The notes under the pieces are model-generated. The model saw only the letters and a list, made by a program, of their open reading frames with translations, did no database searches and was not told where the DNA came from. The translations under genes were made by a program, and so were the position numbers. From the NCBI RefSeq assembly GCF_019711415.1, contig NZ_JAIGNJ010000003.1, forward strand, positions 124,001 through 188,000: a stretch of 64,000 bases of DNA, given 5' to 3'. Position 1 is the stretch's first letter, and every line of letters starts with the position of its first letter. Positions 9,793 through 18,508 of the stretch are shown here, piece after piece. The stretch is from Qipengyuania vesicularis. GTDB lineage: Bacteria > Pseudomonadota > Alphaproteobacteria > Sphingomonadales > Sphingomonadaceae.

Positions 9793-10434
9793 TTAATTCC
9801 GGTCACAGCCATCGACTGCATAGGCCCTGCAAAACACTTCCACCGCGCCGAGGACGCGATCCCGGTCACGCGCGGGATCGTGCGGAGCGCCGAAACGGCG
9901 TTCGAGATCGCCCATCCCCTTGCACATCGAGACAAACTGTTCGGCAGCAAGTTCGGTGTCAGCAACGCGTATCTCGCCCGCGTCGTCCATAGCCTTGAGG
10001 AAGGCTGCAAACGCCTGCTTCATGCGGTGCGGGCCCGCTTCGAGAAAGGCCGCGCCTACTGCCGGGTCATGCTCGGTTTCCGCGGCGATCCGGCGTTCGA
10101 ACTGGACCATCTCGGGGCGGGAGAGGAATGCGCTCATGGACACGCCGATCGCGGTCAAGCGCTCGCGCAGACTGCCCTGCGGCATTGCCGGTACTTCGAA
10201 ATTGCCGCGCATCTTCTCGCATTCGAGTTCGACTGCCGCGCTGAGCAGGGAACGTTTGTCGCCGAAGCGATTATAGATCGTGACCTTCGAGACGCCTGCA
10301 TCTGCAGCGATCTGTTCGATCGAACTGGCTGCATAGCCATGCTCGAAGAAGGCACGGCTTGCCGCCGCCACGATCGCCGCGCGCTTGGCCTCGTCAGCAG
10401 GCCTGCCACTCCGTTTCGATTCGCCACTTGACAA
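9793..10434 (-). CDS. TetR/AcrR family transcriptional regulator
   Basis: 213 aa. The N-terminal helix-turn-helix (about 17-60) contains the family pattern IVAAASRAFFEHGYAASSIEQIA then DAGVSKVTIYNRFGDKRSLL. The C-terminal ligand-binding part resembles the TetR_C type with MVQFERRIAAE. The start is TTG (CAA at 10432-10434), chosen because GGAGG sits 9 nt upstream on this strand and no better start exists. It is divergent from the tripartite exporter at 10518; half-sites at 10437-10480 suggest it represses both itself and the exporter until an inducer binds. Confidence 0.9.
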   Translation of the reverse strand: MSSGESKRSGRPADEAKRAAIVAAASRAFFEHGYAASSIEQIAADAGVSKVTIYNRFGDKRSLLSAAVELECEKMRGNFEVPAMPQGSLRERLTAIGVSMSAFLSRPEMVQFERRIAAETEHDPAVGAAFLEAGPHRMKQAFAAFLKAMDDAGEIRVADTELAAEQFVSMCKGMGDLERRFGAPHDPARDRDRVLGAVEVFCRAYAVDGCDRN

Positions 10435-10436
10435 AG

Positions 10437-10480
10437 TGAACGCCTCCGTTCAGTTGAACGCTATCGTTCACTAATGAACG
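10437..10480. promoter_or_regulatory. Probable TetR operator array (five TGAACG/CGTTCA half-sites)
   Basis: Five 6-bp half-sites of alternating orientation: TGAACG 10437-10442, CGTTCA 10447-10452, TGAACG 10455-10460, CGTTCA 10465-10470, TGAACG 10475-10480. Successive starts are 10, 8, 10 and 10 bp apart. They fill the space between the TTG of the repressor gene and the permease ATG at 10518, where a TetR operator is expected. Confidence 0.7.
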
Positions 10481-10517
10481 AGTCGCATCTTTTTCGCAAG
10501 CCGAGGTCGCAACTGCC

Positions 10518-11651
10518 ATGATCTGGATCGCTATCCGCATGCTGACCGGCGATGCGCAGAAGTTCTTCGGGCTGGTGTTCGGCATTGCCTTCTCCACCCT
10601 GCTCATCACCCAGCAGCTGACGATCTTCATCAACCTGCTCGAGCGCGGGGCCAGCGGCGTGTACAATGTCTCGAGCGCCGATGTCTGGGTGATGGACCCG
10701 GTCAGTCGCACCACCGATGTCGCCTATGCCATGCCCTCCACCGCGCTCGACAAGGTGCGCGGTGTTCCTGGTGTCGAATGGGCCGTGCCGCATATCCGAG
10801 CGCAGGCCTCGGTCCGCACGAAGGATGGTGACCTCGAAGGCGTGGCGGTGATCGGGGTCGACGACGCGACGCTGATCGGCCTGCCCAAGAACATGCTGGA
10901 AGGTTCGATCGATGTCCTTTCCCAGCCCGATAGCGTGATCATCGACGATGTCGGCATGACCCGCATGTTTCCCGGCCAGTCGCCCATCGGCGAGCGGCTA
11001 GAGCTCAACGATCAGCGCGCGGTGATCCGCGGTATCGCCGATGCCATCCCCAGCTTCACCAGCACGGTTGTGCTCTATACCAAGTACAGCCAGGCACTGA
11101 ATTACGTGCCCGGCACGCGCAACCGCCTCTCCTTCGTCCTTGTCGGCGCGGAGGACCCGACACAGGCGAAGGCCCTCTCGGAGAAGATCGAGCGCGAGAC
11201 CGGCCTCAAGGCCCAGACGCGCGAGGAATTCGCCCGTGACGGCGTCGATTTCATCATCGAGAACACGGGCATTCCGCTCAATTTCGGGATTACCGTGGCG
11301 CTCGGCTTCATCGTCGGCGTGGCCATCGTTGGCCTGACCTTCAGCCTCTTCATCCGCGACAACATCAAGCAGTTCGGGGCCTTGAAGGCGATCGGTGTGA
11401 CCAATGGCAAGATCCGTAGGATGGTCGCGGCACAGGCTGGGCTGGTCGGGCTGATCGGCTACGGTCTCGGCGTGCTCGGAACGGTTGGATTCATCACGGC
11501 CTTCTCGTCCGACCCGACCTTCAAGGGATTCTACATCCCCTGGCAGATCCCGCTGATCAGCGCCGTCGCCGTCACCGTGATACTGGCGCTGACCGGCTGG
11601 CTGGCGCTGCGCAGCGTGCTCAAGACCGAACCTGCGGCGGTGTTCCGGTAA
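10518..11651 (+). CDS. ABC transporter permease (MacB/FtsX-DevC type)
   Basis: 377 aa. One N-terminal membrane helix (about 17-38) is followed by a large periplasmic MacB_PCD-like domain (about 45-245) and three C-terminal helices (about 255-280, 305-330, 345-368) with FtsX-type sequence GVAIVGLTFSLFIRDNIKQFGALKAIG. This is a type VII, mechanotransmission-type permease that drives substrate export from the periplasm together with an adaptor and outer-membrane factor. First gene of a four-gene operon under divergent TetR; overlaps the ATPase start by 1 nt. Confidence 0.9.
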   Translation: MIWIAIRMLTGDAQKFFGLVFGIAFSTLLITQQLTIFINLLERGASGVYNVSSADVWVMDPVSRTTDVAYAMPSTALDKVRGVPGVEWAVPHIRAQASVRTKDGDLEGVAVIGVDDATLIGLPKNMLEGSIDVLSQPDSVIIDDVGMTRMFPGQSPIGERLELNDQRAVIRGIADAIPSFTSTVVLYTKYSQALNYVPGTRNRLSFVLVGAEDPTQAKALSEKIERETGLKAQTREEFARDGVDFIIENTGIPLNFGITVALGFIVGVAIVGLTFSLFIRDNIKQFGALKAIGVTNGKIRRMVAAQAGLVGLIGYGLGVLGTVGFITAFSSDPTFKGFYIPWQIPLISAVAVTVILALTGWLALRSVLKTEPAAVFR

Positions 11652-12394
11652 TGGCGACCAAGATGGACACGACCGCGATTGGCGGCTGCAACCCGGAAGC
11701 AGCGATCTGTACGCGCGGCGTCACGCGCGATTTCCAGGCTGGCCAGCAGACGATCACCGTGCTGCACGGCATCGATCTCGACGTGAAGGCGGGCGAGCTC
11801 ACTTTCCTTGTCGGCGAAAGCGGATCGGGCAAGACCACGCTCATCTCGATCATGTGCGGCATCCTATGGCCCACATTGGGCGAAGTGAAGGTCTTCGGCA
11901 CCGACATTTACGACCTGTCCGATGACGATCTCGTCGAGTTCCGCCTCAACAACATCGGCTTCATCTTCCAGCAGTACAATCTGATCCCTTCGATCGATGC
12001 TGCCAGCAATGCCGCCGTTCCGTTGATCGCACAGGGGATGGACCGGCTCGAAGCGCGCGCGAAGGCGGTCGCCATGCTGGAAAAGCTCAACATTGGCGAC
12101 CAGGCGGACAAGCTGCCCAACCAGCTTTCGGGCGGGCAGCAGCAACGCGTCGCCATCGCCCGCGCACTGGTTCACGAACCGCGCCTCGTGGTTTGCGACG
12201 AACCGACCGCCGCGCTCGATGCGGCATCGGGCCGCCGGGTCATGGACCTGCTGCGCGAAGTAGCGGTGGCCGAAGACCGCGCCTGCATCATCGTCACCCA
12301 CGACAATCGCATTTTCGACATGGCCGACCGCATCCTCGTGCTTGAGGACGGGAAGGTCACTCATGACGGCAAAGACATGCCGGAGGATCACTAA
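11651..12394 (+). CDS. ABC transporter ATP-binding protein (MacB/LolD/DevA type)
   Basis: 247 aa. Walker A GESGSGKTT near residue 57, Q-loop FIFQQYNLIPS near 108, signature LSGGQQQR near 158, Walker B LVVCDEPTAALD near 178, and H-loop VTHD near 217. It powers the upstream FtsX-type permease. The start overlaps the permease stop (TAATG) and its own stop overlaps the adaptor start, consistent with translational coupling. An N-terminal extension of about 20 residues precedes the ABC domain. Confidence 0.95.
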   Translation: MATKMDTTAIGGCNPEAAICTRGVTRDFQAGQQTITVLHGIDLDVKAGELTFLVGESGSGKTTLISIMCGILWPTLGEVKVFGTDIYDLSDDDLVEFRLNNIGFIFQQYNLIPSIDAASNAAVPLIAQGMDRLEARAKAVAMLEKLNIGDQADKLPNQLSGGQQQRVAIARALVHEPRLVVCDEPTAALDAASGRRVMDLLREVAVAEDRACIIVTHDNRIFDMADRILVLEDGKVTHDGKDMPEDH

Positions 12395-13383
12395 TGGCCT
12401 TGGATATTCGCAACCTCAGCTTCTCGCGGCAGATCCTGCCGGTTATCGCGGTGATCGGCCTGATCTTCGCGGCCTTCTACATCCTGTCTGGCCAGCCCGA
12501 TCGCGAGCTGAGCGATCCCGAGCGTGAGCCCCCGCGCGCGCCGGAAATGCTGGCCGACGAACAACGCGTCGCCGGATCGGGCGTGGTCGAACCCTCTAGC
12601 GAGGTAATCCAGATCGGCTCTGCGCTGTCAGGCCTTGTCACCGGGCTCTATGTCCAGCCGGGCGACCGTGTGGCGCAGGGTGACACGCTCTTCACTGTCG
12701 ACGACCGTGCCGTGCGCTCTCAGCTGCGCGAAGCCAATGCCGCGATCAGCGAAGCCCGCGCCGCGATTGCCGAGGCCCAGAGTGCACAGGCCACGTCCGC
12801 AAGCCAGCTCGAACTCTATCGTAATGTAGGCGATCCGGCCGCGGTCAGCCGTAGCGAAGTGATCCGTGCCGAAGGCGAGGCGAGTGCAGCATCGCAGCGC
12901 CTCCAGCTGGCCCGTGCGCGCCTCGACGCGGCACAGGCCCGCGCTGCTTCCGCGCGCACCGAATTGGGCCGGCTGACCGTGCGGGCACCGATTGCAGGCG
13001 AAATCCTCGCGGTGAACATCCGCAAGGGCGAATATGTCAGCACCATGGGCGGAGGTTCGCAGCCCTTCATCGAGATGGGCCAGACGCAGCCCATGCATGT
13101 GCGTATCGATATCGACGAGGAACAGGCTCCGCGCCTCGCCATGGGCGAAGCAGCGACCGTGTCTCCGCGCGGCGCTTCTGACCAGCAAGTGCAGGCACGC
13201 TTCGTCCGCGCCGAACCGCTCGTCGTGCCCAAGCGCTCGCTCACCAATTCCGCCGCCGAGCGCGTCGACGTGCGGGTGTTGCAGGTGATCTACGAACTTC
13301 CCGCCGATGCTGTCGGCGACAAGGGCCTCTTCCGCGTGGGTCAGCAGGTCGACGCCTATATGCCCGCCAAGGGAGCCGAGTGA
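12394..13383 (+). CDS. HlyD/MacA-family periplasmic adaptor (membrane fusion protein)
   Basis: 329 aa. An N-terminal membrane anchor (about 14-31) precedes a biotinyl-lipoyl-like half (VVEPSSEVIQIGSALSGLVTGLYVQPGDRVAQGD), an alpha-helical hairpin rich in Ala, Gln and Glu (about 105-190), the second lipoyl half (LTVRAPIAGEILAVNIRKGEY) and a beta-barrel domain. It bridges the inner-membrane ABC unit and the NodT outer-membrane factor encoded next. Resembles DevB-type adaptors that pair with FtsX-type permeases. Confidence 0.9.
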   Translation: MALDIRNLSFSRQILPVIAVIGLIFAAFYILSGQPDRELSDPEREPPRAPEMLADEQRVAGSGVVEPSSEVIQIGSALSGLVTGLYVQPGDRVAQGDTLFTVDDRAVRSQLREANAAISEARAAIAEAQSAQATSASQLELYRNVGDPAAVSRSEVIRAEGEASAASQRLQLARARLDAAQARAASARTELGRLTVRAPIAGEILAVNIRKGEYVSTMGGGSQPFIEMGQTQPMHVRIDIDEEQAPRLAMGEAATVSPRGASDQQVQARFVRAEPLVVPKRSLTNSAAERVDVRVLQVIYELPADAVGDKGLFRVGQQVDAYMPAKGAE

Positions 13384-14807
13384 TGCGCGCACTGCTCCTT
13401 GCGACGGGCGCGCTGGCGCTTGCCTCCTGCGCAGCCGGACCGCCGCCGGAGGTGGCAACCCCCACACCGGTGCTTCCGCCCGAGTTCCTCTATGCACCCG
13501 ATGCGGCGAGCAGTACCGAACTGGCCCAGCTGCTGCCCGAGAACGACGCCAGCTATGGCGCACTCGCGGCGCAGGCACTCGCCAATTCTCCCACTCTCGG
13601 CGAGGCCCTTGCCCGGATCGACCAGGCCCGCGCCGGGGCCAGCCGTGCCGGTGCGGAGCGCCTGCCCTCGCTTGGTGCGAATGCTGCGGTCACCGGCACC
13701 CGCACCAATCCGGCGCAGTTCGGAGGCGCGCTGCCGCCGGGAGCCTCGTTCGACACCGAGCAGGTAGCCTATTCGGCCAATCTCACGGCGCGCTGGGACC
13801 CGGATATCTTCGGGCGCCTGCGCGCACAGGAACGCGCTGCGCTGGCGCGGGTCGATGCAGCGACGGCCTCGTCGCGCGCGGTGCGCAACGCCCTGCTTGC
13901 CGAGATCGCCGCCAGCGTGATCGACTGGCGCACGCTCGAAGCGCGACAGGCCGAAATCGAGGACGATATCGCCGCTGCGGAGGAACTCGCACGGCTCGCA
14001 GGAGTGCGCGAAGAGGCCGGGATCGCGCCTGGTTTCGACCGCGTGCGTGCGGAAAGCGCCGCCAATTCCTCGCGCAGCCGTCTTGCTGCACTGGAAAGCG
14101 AGCGGGCACGGCTGATCGGCAGGCTGGTCACGCTGACCGCGCAATCGGGCGGCCAGGTACACGCCGCGCTGGCGCTTGGCGACAATGACACTTCGCTTCC
14201 CGCCACGCCAACAGCCTTGCCTTCGACGCTGCTAGCGAACCGCCCCGACGTCCTGGCGGCAGCAGCGACGCTTGCCACAGAAGACGCTGAACTGGCCGCT
14301 ACCGCCCGCCGCCGTTTCCCCGTCTTCGACCTGTCCGCCGCCATCGGCCTCCTCGCCTTCAGCCCGTCTGACATCTTCGACGAGGATAGCGTGGTGGGAT
14401 CGCTCGCCGCTGCGGTAGCCGGACCGCTCTTCGACTTCGGGCGGATTGCTGCCGAGATCGACGGCGCGGCAGCCGAGAAGCAGGCCGCGTTCCAGGCTTA
14501 TCGCGGTGCCGTTTACACTGCACTGGGTGATGCAGAGGCGGCCTACGGCCTAGTCGCCGCAGCCGATCGCGAACTGGCGGCTGCCTCTGCCGAGGCCGAA
14601 AGCCTGCAACGTGCTGCCCGGCTGGCGGAGACGCGGCAGGAGGCGGGCCTCGCCGACTTCCTCACCGTGCTGGAAGCCCGCCGCGCCGCCGATGCGAGCG
14701 GGGAGCGCGCGGCTGCTGCGCTAGGCCGCGCCCAGCGTGCGCGCGTATTGCTGTGGCAAGCGCTCGGCGGCGAACCTCAGCCGATCACTCGGTCGACCAG
14801 CCAATAG
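13383..14807 (+). CDS. Outer-membrane efflux lipoprotein, NodT/TolC family
   Basis: 474 aa. The signal peptide ends in a lipobox (LALASC, Cys16). Two OEP repeats are visible: ARIDQARAGASRAGAERLPSLG and later ATEDAELAATARRRFPVFDLS, each starting a long coiled-coil hairpin. It forms the trimeric outer-membrane duct for the preceding ABC exporter. The ATG overlaps the adaptor stop (TGATG); a GTG one codon earlier is also in frame. Its last 31 nt overlap the convergent HupE-like gene, an unusual tail-to-tail overlap. Confidence 0.9.
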   Translation: MRALLLATGALALASCAAGPPPEVATPTPVLPPEFLYAPDAASSTELAQLLPENDASYGALAAQALANSPTLGEALARIDQARAGASRAGAERLPSLGANAAVTGTRTNPAQFGGALPPGASFDTEQVAYSANLTARWDPDIFGRLRAQERAALARVDAATASSRAVRNALLAEIAASVIDWRTLEARQAEIEDDIAAAEELARLAGVREEAGIAPGFDRVRAESAANSSRSRLAALESERARLIGRLVTLTAQSGGQVHAALALGDNDTSLPATPTALPSTLLANRPDVLAAAATLATEDAELAATARRRFPVFDLSAAIGLLAFSPSDIFDEDSVVGSLAAAVAGPLFDFGRIAAEIDGAAAEKQAAFQAYRGAVYTALGDAEAAYGLVAAADRELAAASAEAESLQRAARLAETRQEAGLADFLTVLEARRAADASGERAAAALGRAQRARVLLWQALGGEPQPITRSTSQ

Positions 14808-15745
14808 GCACCGATGATGCCGATCGCATAGGAAGCGGCCTTAACGGTGACTGGTTCGGCTGCAGGCCGCAGCCTTCGCAACAGCGCGAGTAGCGCCAGT
14901 ACGATCGCGATAACCAGCAATTGCCCCGCCTCGACCCCCAGATTGAAGCTGATCAACGCCGCGGGCACCTCGCCCTCGGGCAACCCGATCTCGCGCAAGG
15001 CACCGGCGAAGCCGAAGCCGTGGACCAGGCCGAATGCGAAGGCGACGAGCCACGGCAGGCGCCGGGTCAGCGTATCGCGCGAACCGCGCGCGATCTCGAC
15101 AGCGAGGAAGACGATAGAGAGCGCGATCAGCATCTCGACCGGGCGCTGTGGCAGGCCCGCAAATCCGAGCGTGACCGCCGCCAGGGTTATCGAATGCGCG
15201 ATAGTGAAGGCGGTTGCCGCTTTCACCACCGGCCAAGCGCCGCCCACCAGCAGGACCAGCGCGATGACAAACAACAAATGGTCCCATCCGGCGAGGATGT
15301 GTTCGACCCCGATGACAAAATAGCTGCGCCAAACCTGCAAGCTCGAGGGTTGCGCCTCGATCACTGCGCTTGGCTGCACGGGGGTCAATCGGTGGACCTG
15401 CACTGGCTGGCCAAGCGGCGCCACGCGCAGGATCGCTTCGCTATGTGTCGTGAATGACCATCCGACCGCTTGCCCTTCCACGGCCCCATCGCACCTGACT
15501 TGAGCTCGACCGGTTATCACCAGCCTCGCGTTCTCGATGTGCGGATCGCCAATGATGCGGCAGACTTCGGGCAGCTGGGGGAGCGTCTGCGCCCGGCCCG
15601 ACTGCGCGAGAACAGGTTCACGCCAGCCCAACTCCCAAGCATCTCCATCCGTCTGCTCGAACATGATCGAGACAGGTCGCAGCTCGTCCGCCGACAGCGG
15701 TGCCGCCAGCGCTAGCGCTGCGAGGGTAATCAGCCAGCGCAACAT
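14777..15745 (-). CDS. HupE/UreJ-family membrane protein with N-terminal periplasmic domain
   Basis: 322 aa. A signal peptide (about 1-19) is followed by a periplasmic beta-type domain of about 115 residues, then six or so membrane helices of the HupE_UreJ_2 type. Diagnostic motifs: GVEHILAGWDHLLFVIALVL, FTIAHSITLA and FGLVHGFGFAGAL. Their histidines suggest transition-metal (nickel or cobalt) binding, by analogy with HupE/UreJ; no hydrogenase or urease gene is nearby. It is the last gene of a coupled operon (DUF3604, prolyl isomerase, this gene), overlapping the preceding stop by 1 nt. Confidence 0.8.
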   Translation of the reverse strand: MLRWLITLAALALAAPLSADELRPVSIMFEQTDGDAWELGWREPVLAQSGRAQTLPQLPEVCRIIGDPHIENARLVITGRAQVRCDGAVEGQAVGWSFTTHSEAILRVAPLGQPVQVHRLTPVQPSAVIEAQPSSLQVWRSYFVIGVEHILAGWDHLLFVIALVLLVGGAWPVVKAATAFTIAHSITLAAVTLGFAGLPQRPVEMLIALSIVFLAVEIARGSRDTLTRRLPWLVAFAFGLVHGFGFAGALREIGLPEGEVPAALISFNLGVEAGQLLVIAIVLALLALLRRLRPAAEPVTVKAASYAIGIIGAYWLVDRVIG

Positions 15746-16530
15746 TACTCGATCTCGACCCGGTATGCGTCTCGCAGCAACTGGAATGCCTGCTGGCGCC
15801 GTGTCTCAATGGTCCGGCTGCGCCAGTCTCGTTCGACCCTCTCGCGGACATCCCCGAATGGCGGGACCAGACCTTTCTCGCGGCGCGTGAGGCGGACCAG
15901 GTGCCAGCCATATCCTGATGGGACCGGGCCCTGCCATTCAGGCGAGGCCTCTAGCTGGAGCAAACCTTCCGCGAACTGCGACCCGAACAGCCGCTCGACA
16001 TATTCGCCATCCTGCTTCGCCACCTTTCGCGGGAGGCTTATCGGCTCGCCCTTCGGACTATCCTGAGTCAGCGCCGCGATTGCCGCCTCTTCGGTCGGGA
16101 AATAGACCTGCTCGAAATCCACCACCTCGCCTGTTTCATAGGCGCCGCCATTTGCACGGTACCACTCGCGCAACTGATTTTCGGTAGGTCGCGCCAATTC
16201 CACCTCGGCGCCTGCAAGTTCATCCATCTTGGTGGCCAACCTGCGCCGCAACACTGGATCGCCCTCGTCGAGCCCCAGTCGCATCGCTTCGCGATAGAGC
16301 ACTTCCTCGCGTATCCATTGTTCGATTTGCGCGTCGAGCTCGGCATCGGTCGGGGCGCGGCGCATCGTGCGCTCGAACTGCAGGGAAAGCGCGGCCTGCT
16401 GCTCGCGGGACAGTGTGATCGTGCGATCCGCCGGGTCGACGGGGTCGCCTGCGAGCGCCAGCACCCCCCAGAGCGCCGCACCAGCAATCAGGAAATGCGC
16501 GAGCGGATCGCGCAGCGCCTGGCGGATCAT
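15745..16530 (-). CDS. Parvulin-type peptidyl-prolyl cis-trans isomerase, membrane anchored
   Basis: 261 aa. An N-terminal membrane segment (about 12-28) is followed by a SurA_N-like helical domain with DAELDAQIEQWIREEVLYREAMRLGL, and a degenerate parvulin-like domain (EVVDFEQVYFP ... LPRKVA ... SGYGWHLVRLTRRE). The motif GYGWHLVRL corresponds to the conserved parvulin end 'GyHiikv'. Located in the periplasm. Its start overlaps the stop of the DUF3604 gene by 4 nt and its end overlaps the start of the HupE-like gene, so it may fold a product of this operon. Confidence 0.8.
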   Translation of the reverse strand: MIRQALRDPLAHFLIAGAALWGVLALAGDPVDPADRTITLSREQQAALSLQFERTMRRAPTDAELDAQIEQWIREEVLYREAMRLGLDEGDPVLRRRLATKMDELAGAEVELARPTENQLREWYRANGGAYETGEVVDFEQVYFPTEEAAIAALTQDSPKGEPISLPRKVAKQDGEYVERLFGSQFAEGLLQLEASPEWQGPVPSGYGWHLVRLTRREKGLVPPFGDVRERVERDWRSRTIETRRQQAFQLLRDAYRVEIE

Positions 16531-18461
16531 CCCTCGTCCATGATCGGCGGACCATCACCCGGCGCCATGCGCGGGCGCAACCATACGGGCGAGGAGTAGG
16601 CGCGTTCCTGGATCACGTTCGCCTCGATCACATTCGCCGGCAGCTTGAGGCCGAAGCGGAGCGCATCATACAGCACCCAGCTCGGTGTGGGAATCTCGAG
16701 AACGCGGACGTAATAGAACGCCCGCTCGCCGCGCTTGTAGTCGGGATCGGTCCAGGTCGCGCGCAGTTCGGCCGCGCCGATCGAATTCTCGTAAGTGGCC
16801 TTAGCGCGGTCGACCGTGTCGCCCACCGGCGGCACCGGTGAATCCGAAGCGCCGTCCATCTCGCGTGCGCTCCAGGCGACGTCATAGACCTTCTCGCGCG
16901 CGGTGCCGCTGGCATCGACCCAGCCCTTCACCACCTGCACACGGTCGAGATTGGCGCCGTCGGGATCCTTGAGCGCCGAAATCAGGAAGGTCGGCGCGCG
17001 GCCCGTGTCTTCCAGTTCGCCGCCCATGGGTACACCCCGGGTGTAGCCTGCGCGCACCCAATCACCATCCCAGTCGCCTTCCGCAAAATCATGTCCGGCG
17101 AACAGGCGCAGGACCATGCGCGGACCGGTTGTCGCGTAGACTTCGCGGCGCATGAAGGCATCGAATATCTCCGCCCGCGTATTGCCCCGCGCCCAGGCAG
17201 CTGCGTAGCCGCCCGCGAGATAGTGCCAGCCGAAGCGGCCTTCGCGCGTGCCGAGGTTCTGCTCCTCCATCGCACGATCCTGGCGCGGCTCGGCGCCGGT
17301 GTGCTTGCCGAAGAAATTGTCCTCATCGCCGGTCGCCAGCGCGGTGTGGCTATCGGTCGAGCCAATCATTCCGAAAGCATAGGGATTGACGCCGAGCTGC
17401 TGTTCGAGGGTCAAGCCGCGAAGGAGTGCCGAACGGATATAGCTTCCGGCGAACATGTCCGGCGTCGTCTTCTCGGTGAGTGGCAGGTTGCCCAGCTCCC
17501 ATCCGGCGACACCGAAGCCCGCGAATTCGTCATTGGGCGAAAGGAATGGGTGCGTCTCGCTGTCGCCCTTGATCTGCGTCGCTTCGACCACAGGTTCATG
17601 CGCAGCGCGGCGGCGCGCATAATCCGCGCTCATCGCGCCGCCATCGGGTCCGGTGAGTTCGAACATCATGCCGTTGGACAGGTTCGAATTGTGCGGGATC
17701 GCGAGCACCTTGCCGCCCGTGCTCTCTTCATAAGCATCCATGTAGTCCCACAGGCCGGTAACCTCGCCGTCGATCCCGGGATAGGGCAGGACCTCACCGG
17801 TCCTCCCGCTGCCGTCGCGGAACATGACGACGCGATGAAGGTTGTTGCCGCCCGGCATGAGCGTCCATTCGAACCCGGCAAAGGCGGTGAAAGTGCCCGG
17901 CTCGTTATAGCGGTCGAGCAGGTCGAGATGGCGATCCCACAGCTCGCGGGTGGCTGCAGCATTGCGCTCTGGATCGCGCAGCGCCTCCGGGATTTCGCCA
18001 TTGGCCGCAGCCGTGATCAGTTCGGCCACAGCACGCGTCGATTGTTCGGGGCTCTCGTGCATCATGTCGCGCCAGCGCCTCAGCGTCGGATCGCGGACCA
18101 TCATGCGCGGAGCATCGTAAAGGCGACGCGTTGCACCCATCGCATCGGAGTGGTCGGAGATGACGAGGAAATCGAGCGGACGATCGAGCTTGGCACTCAT
18201 GCCGGTGGTCGCTGTCACTTCCTCACCGCGGGCGAACCGCAAGGCGACTTCCGGACCAAGCCGGACGCCGAAGCCGAAAGCATCGACAGACACGTCGGTG
18301 TGGAGATGCGTGTCGCCCCAATAGGGACGGTCGGGAAACTCGGCGAGTTCGATCGTGTCCGTGCCGTCGCCGCGCTGGGCATCGGTGGCTTCGCCGGGTA
18401 CACCTTGCGAGCAGCCTGACAGCGCCAAACCTGCAGACAATAGTGCAATCGCGTATTTCAT
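16527..18461 (-). CDS. DUF3604 domain lipoprotein (PHP-like metallo-domain)
   Basis: 644 aa. A signal peptide with lipobox ALSGC puts the lipidated Cys near 17. The mature protein begins with a PHP-like metal motif, YWGDTHLHTDVSVDAFGFG, then FLVISDHSDAMGATR, and later GFEWT and IGSTDSHT. These His/Asp residues are typical of PHP-superfamily hydrolases. The DUF3604 family is of unknown substrate. It is the first gene of a three-gene operon with overlapping ends (prolyl isomerase, HupE-like). A secreted metal-dependent hydrolase supplied by the HupE-like metal transporter is an attractive but unproven reading. Confidence 0.85.
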   Translation of the reverse strand: MKYAIALLSAGLALSGCSQGVPGEATDAQRGDGTDTIELAEFPDRPYWGDTHLHTDVSVDAFGFGVRLGPEVALRFARGEEVTATTGMSAKLDRPLDFLVISDHSDAMGATRRLYDAPRMMVRDPTLRRWRDMMHESPEQSTRAVAELITAAANGEIPEALRDPERNAAATRELWDRHLDLLDRYNEPGTFTAFAGFEWTLMPGGNNLHRVVMFRDGSGRTGEVLPYPGIDGEVTGLWDYMDAYEESTGGKVLAIPHNSNLSNGMMFELTGPDGGAMSADYARRRAAHEPVVEATQIKGDSETHPFLSPNDEFAGFGVAGWELGNLPLTEKTTPDMFAGSYIRSALLRGLTLEQQLGVNPYAFGMIGSTDSHTALATGDEDNFFGKHTGAEPRQDRAMEEQNLGTREGRFGWHYLAGGYAAAWARGNTRAEIFDAFMRREVYATTGPRMVLRLFAGHDFAEGDWDGDWVRAGYTRGVPMGGELEDTGRAPTFLISALKDPDGANLDRVQVVKGWVDASGTAREKVYDVAWSAREMDGASDSPVPPVGDTVDRAKATYENSIGAAELRATWTDPDYKRGERAFYYVRVLEIPTPSWVLYDALRFGLKLPANVIEANVIQERAYSSPVWLRPRMAPGDGPPIMDEG

Positions 18462-18508
18462 CCGCCTCTCCCTCCGCGAGGGAATGTGGCCAGATGCGGG
18501 CTATCAGG

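Noticed and set aside
10428..10433. TTGACA that could be a -35 element for the exporter operon
   Set aside because: It overlaps the start of tetR, and no acceptable -10 hexamer lies 16-18 bp downstream.
14777..15745. Hydrogenase or urease accessory role for the HupE-like protein
   Set aside because: No hydrogenase or urease genes occur in the window, and the large periplasmic domain differs from classical HupE.
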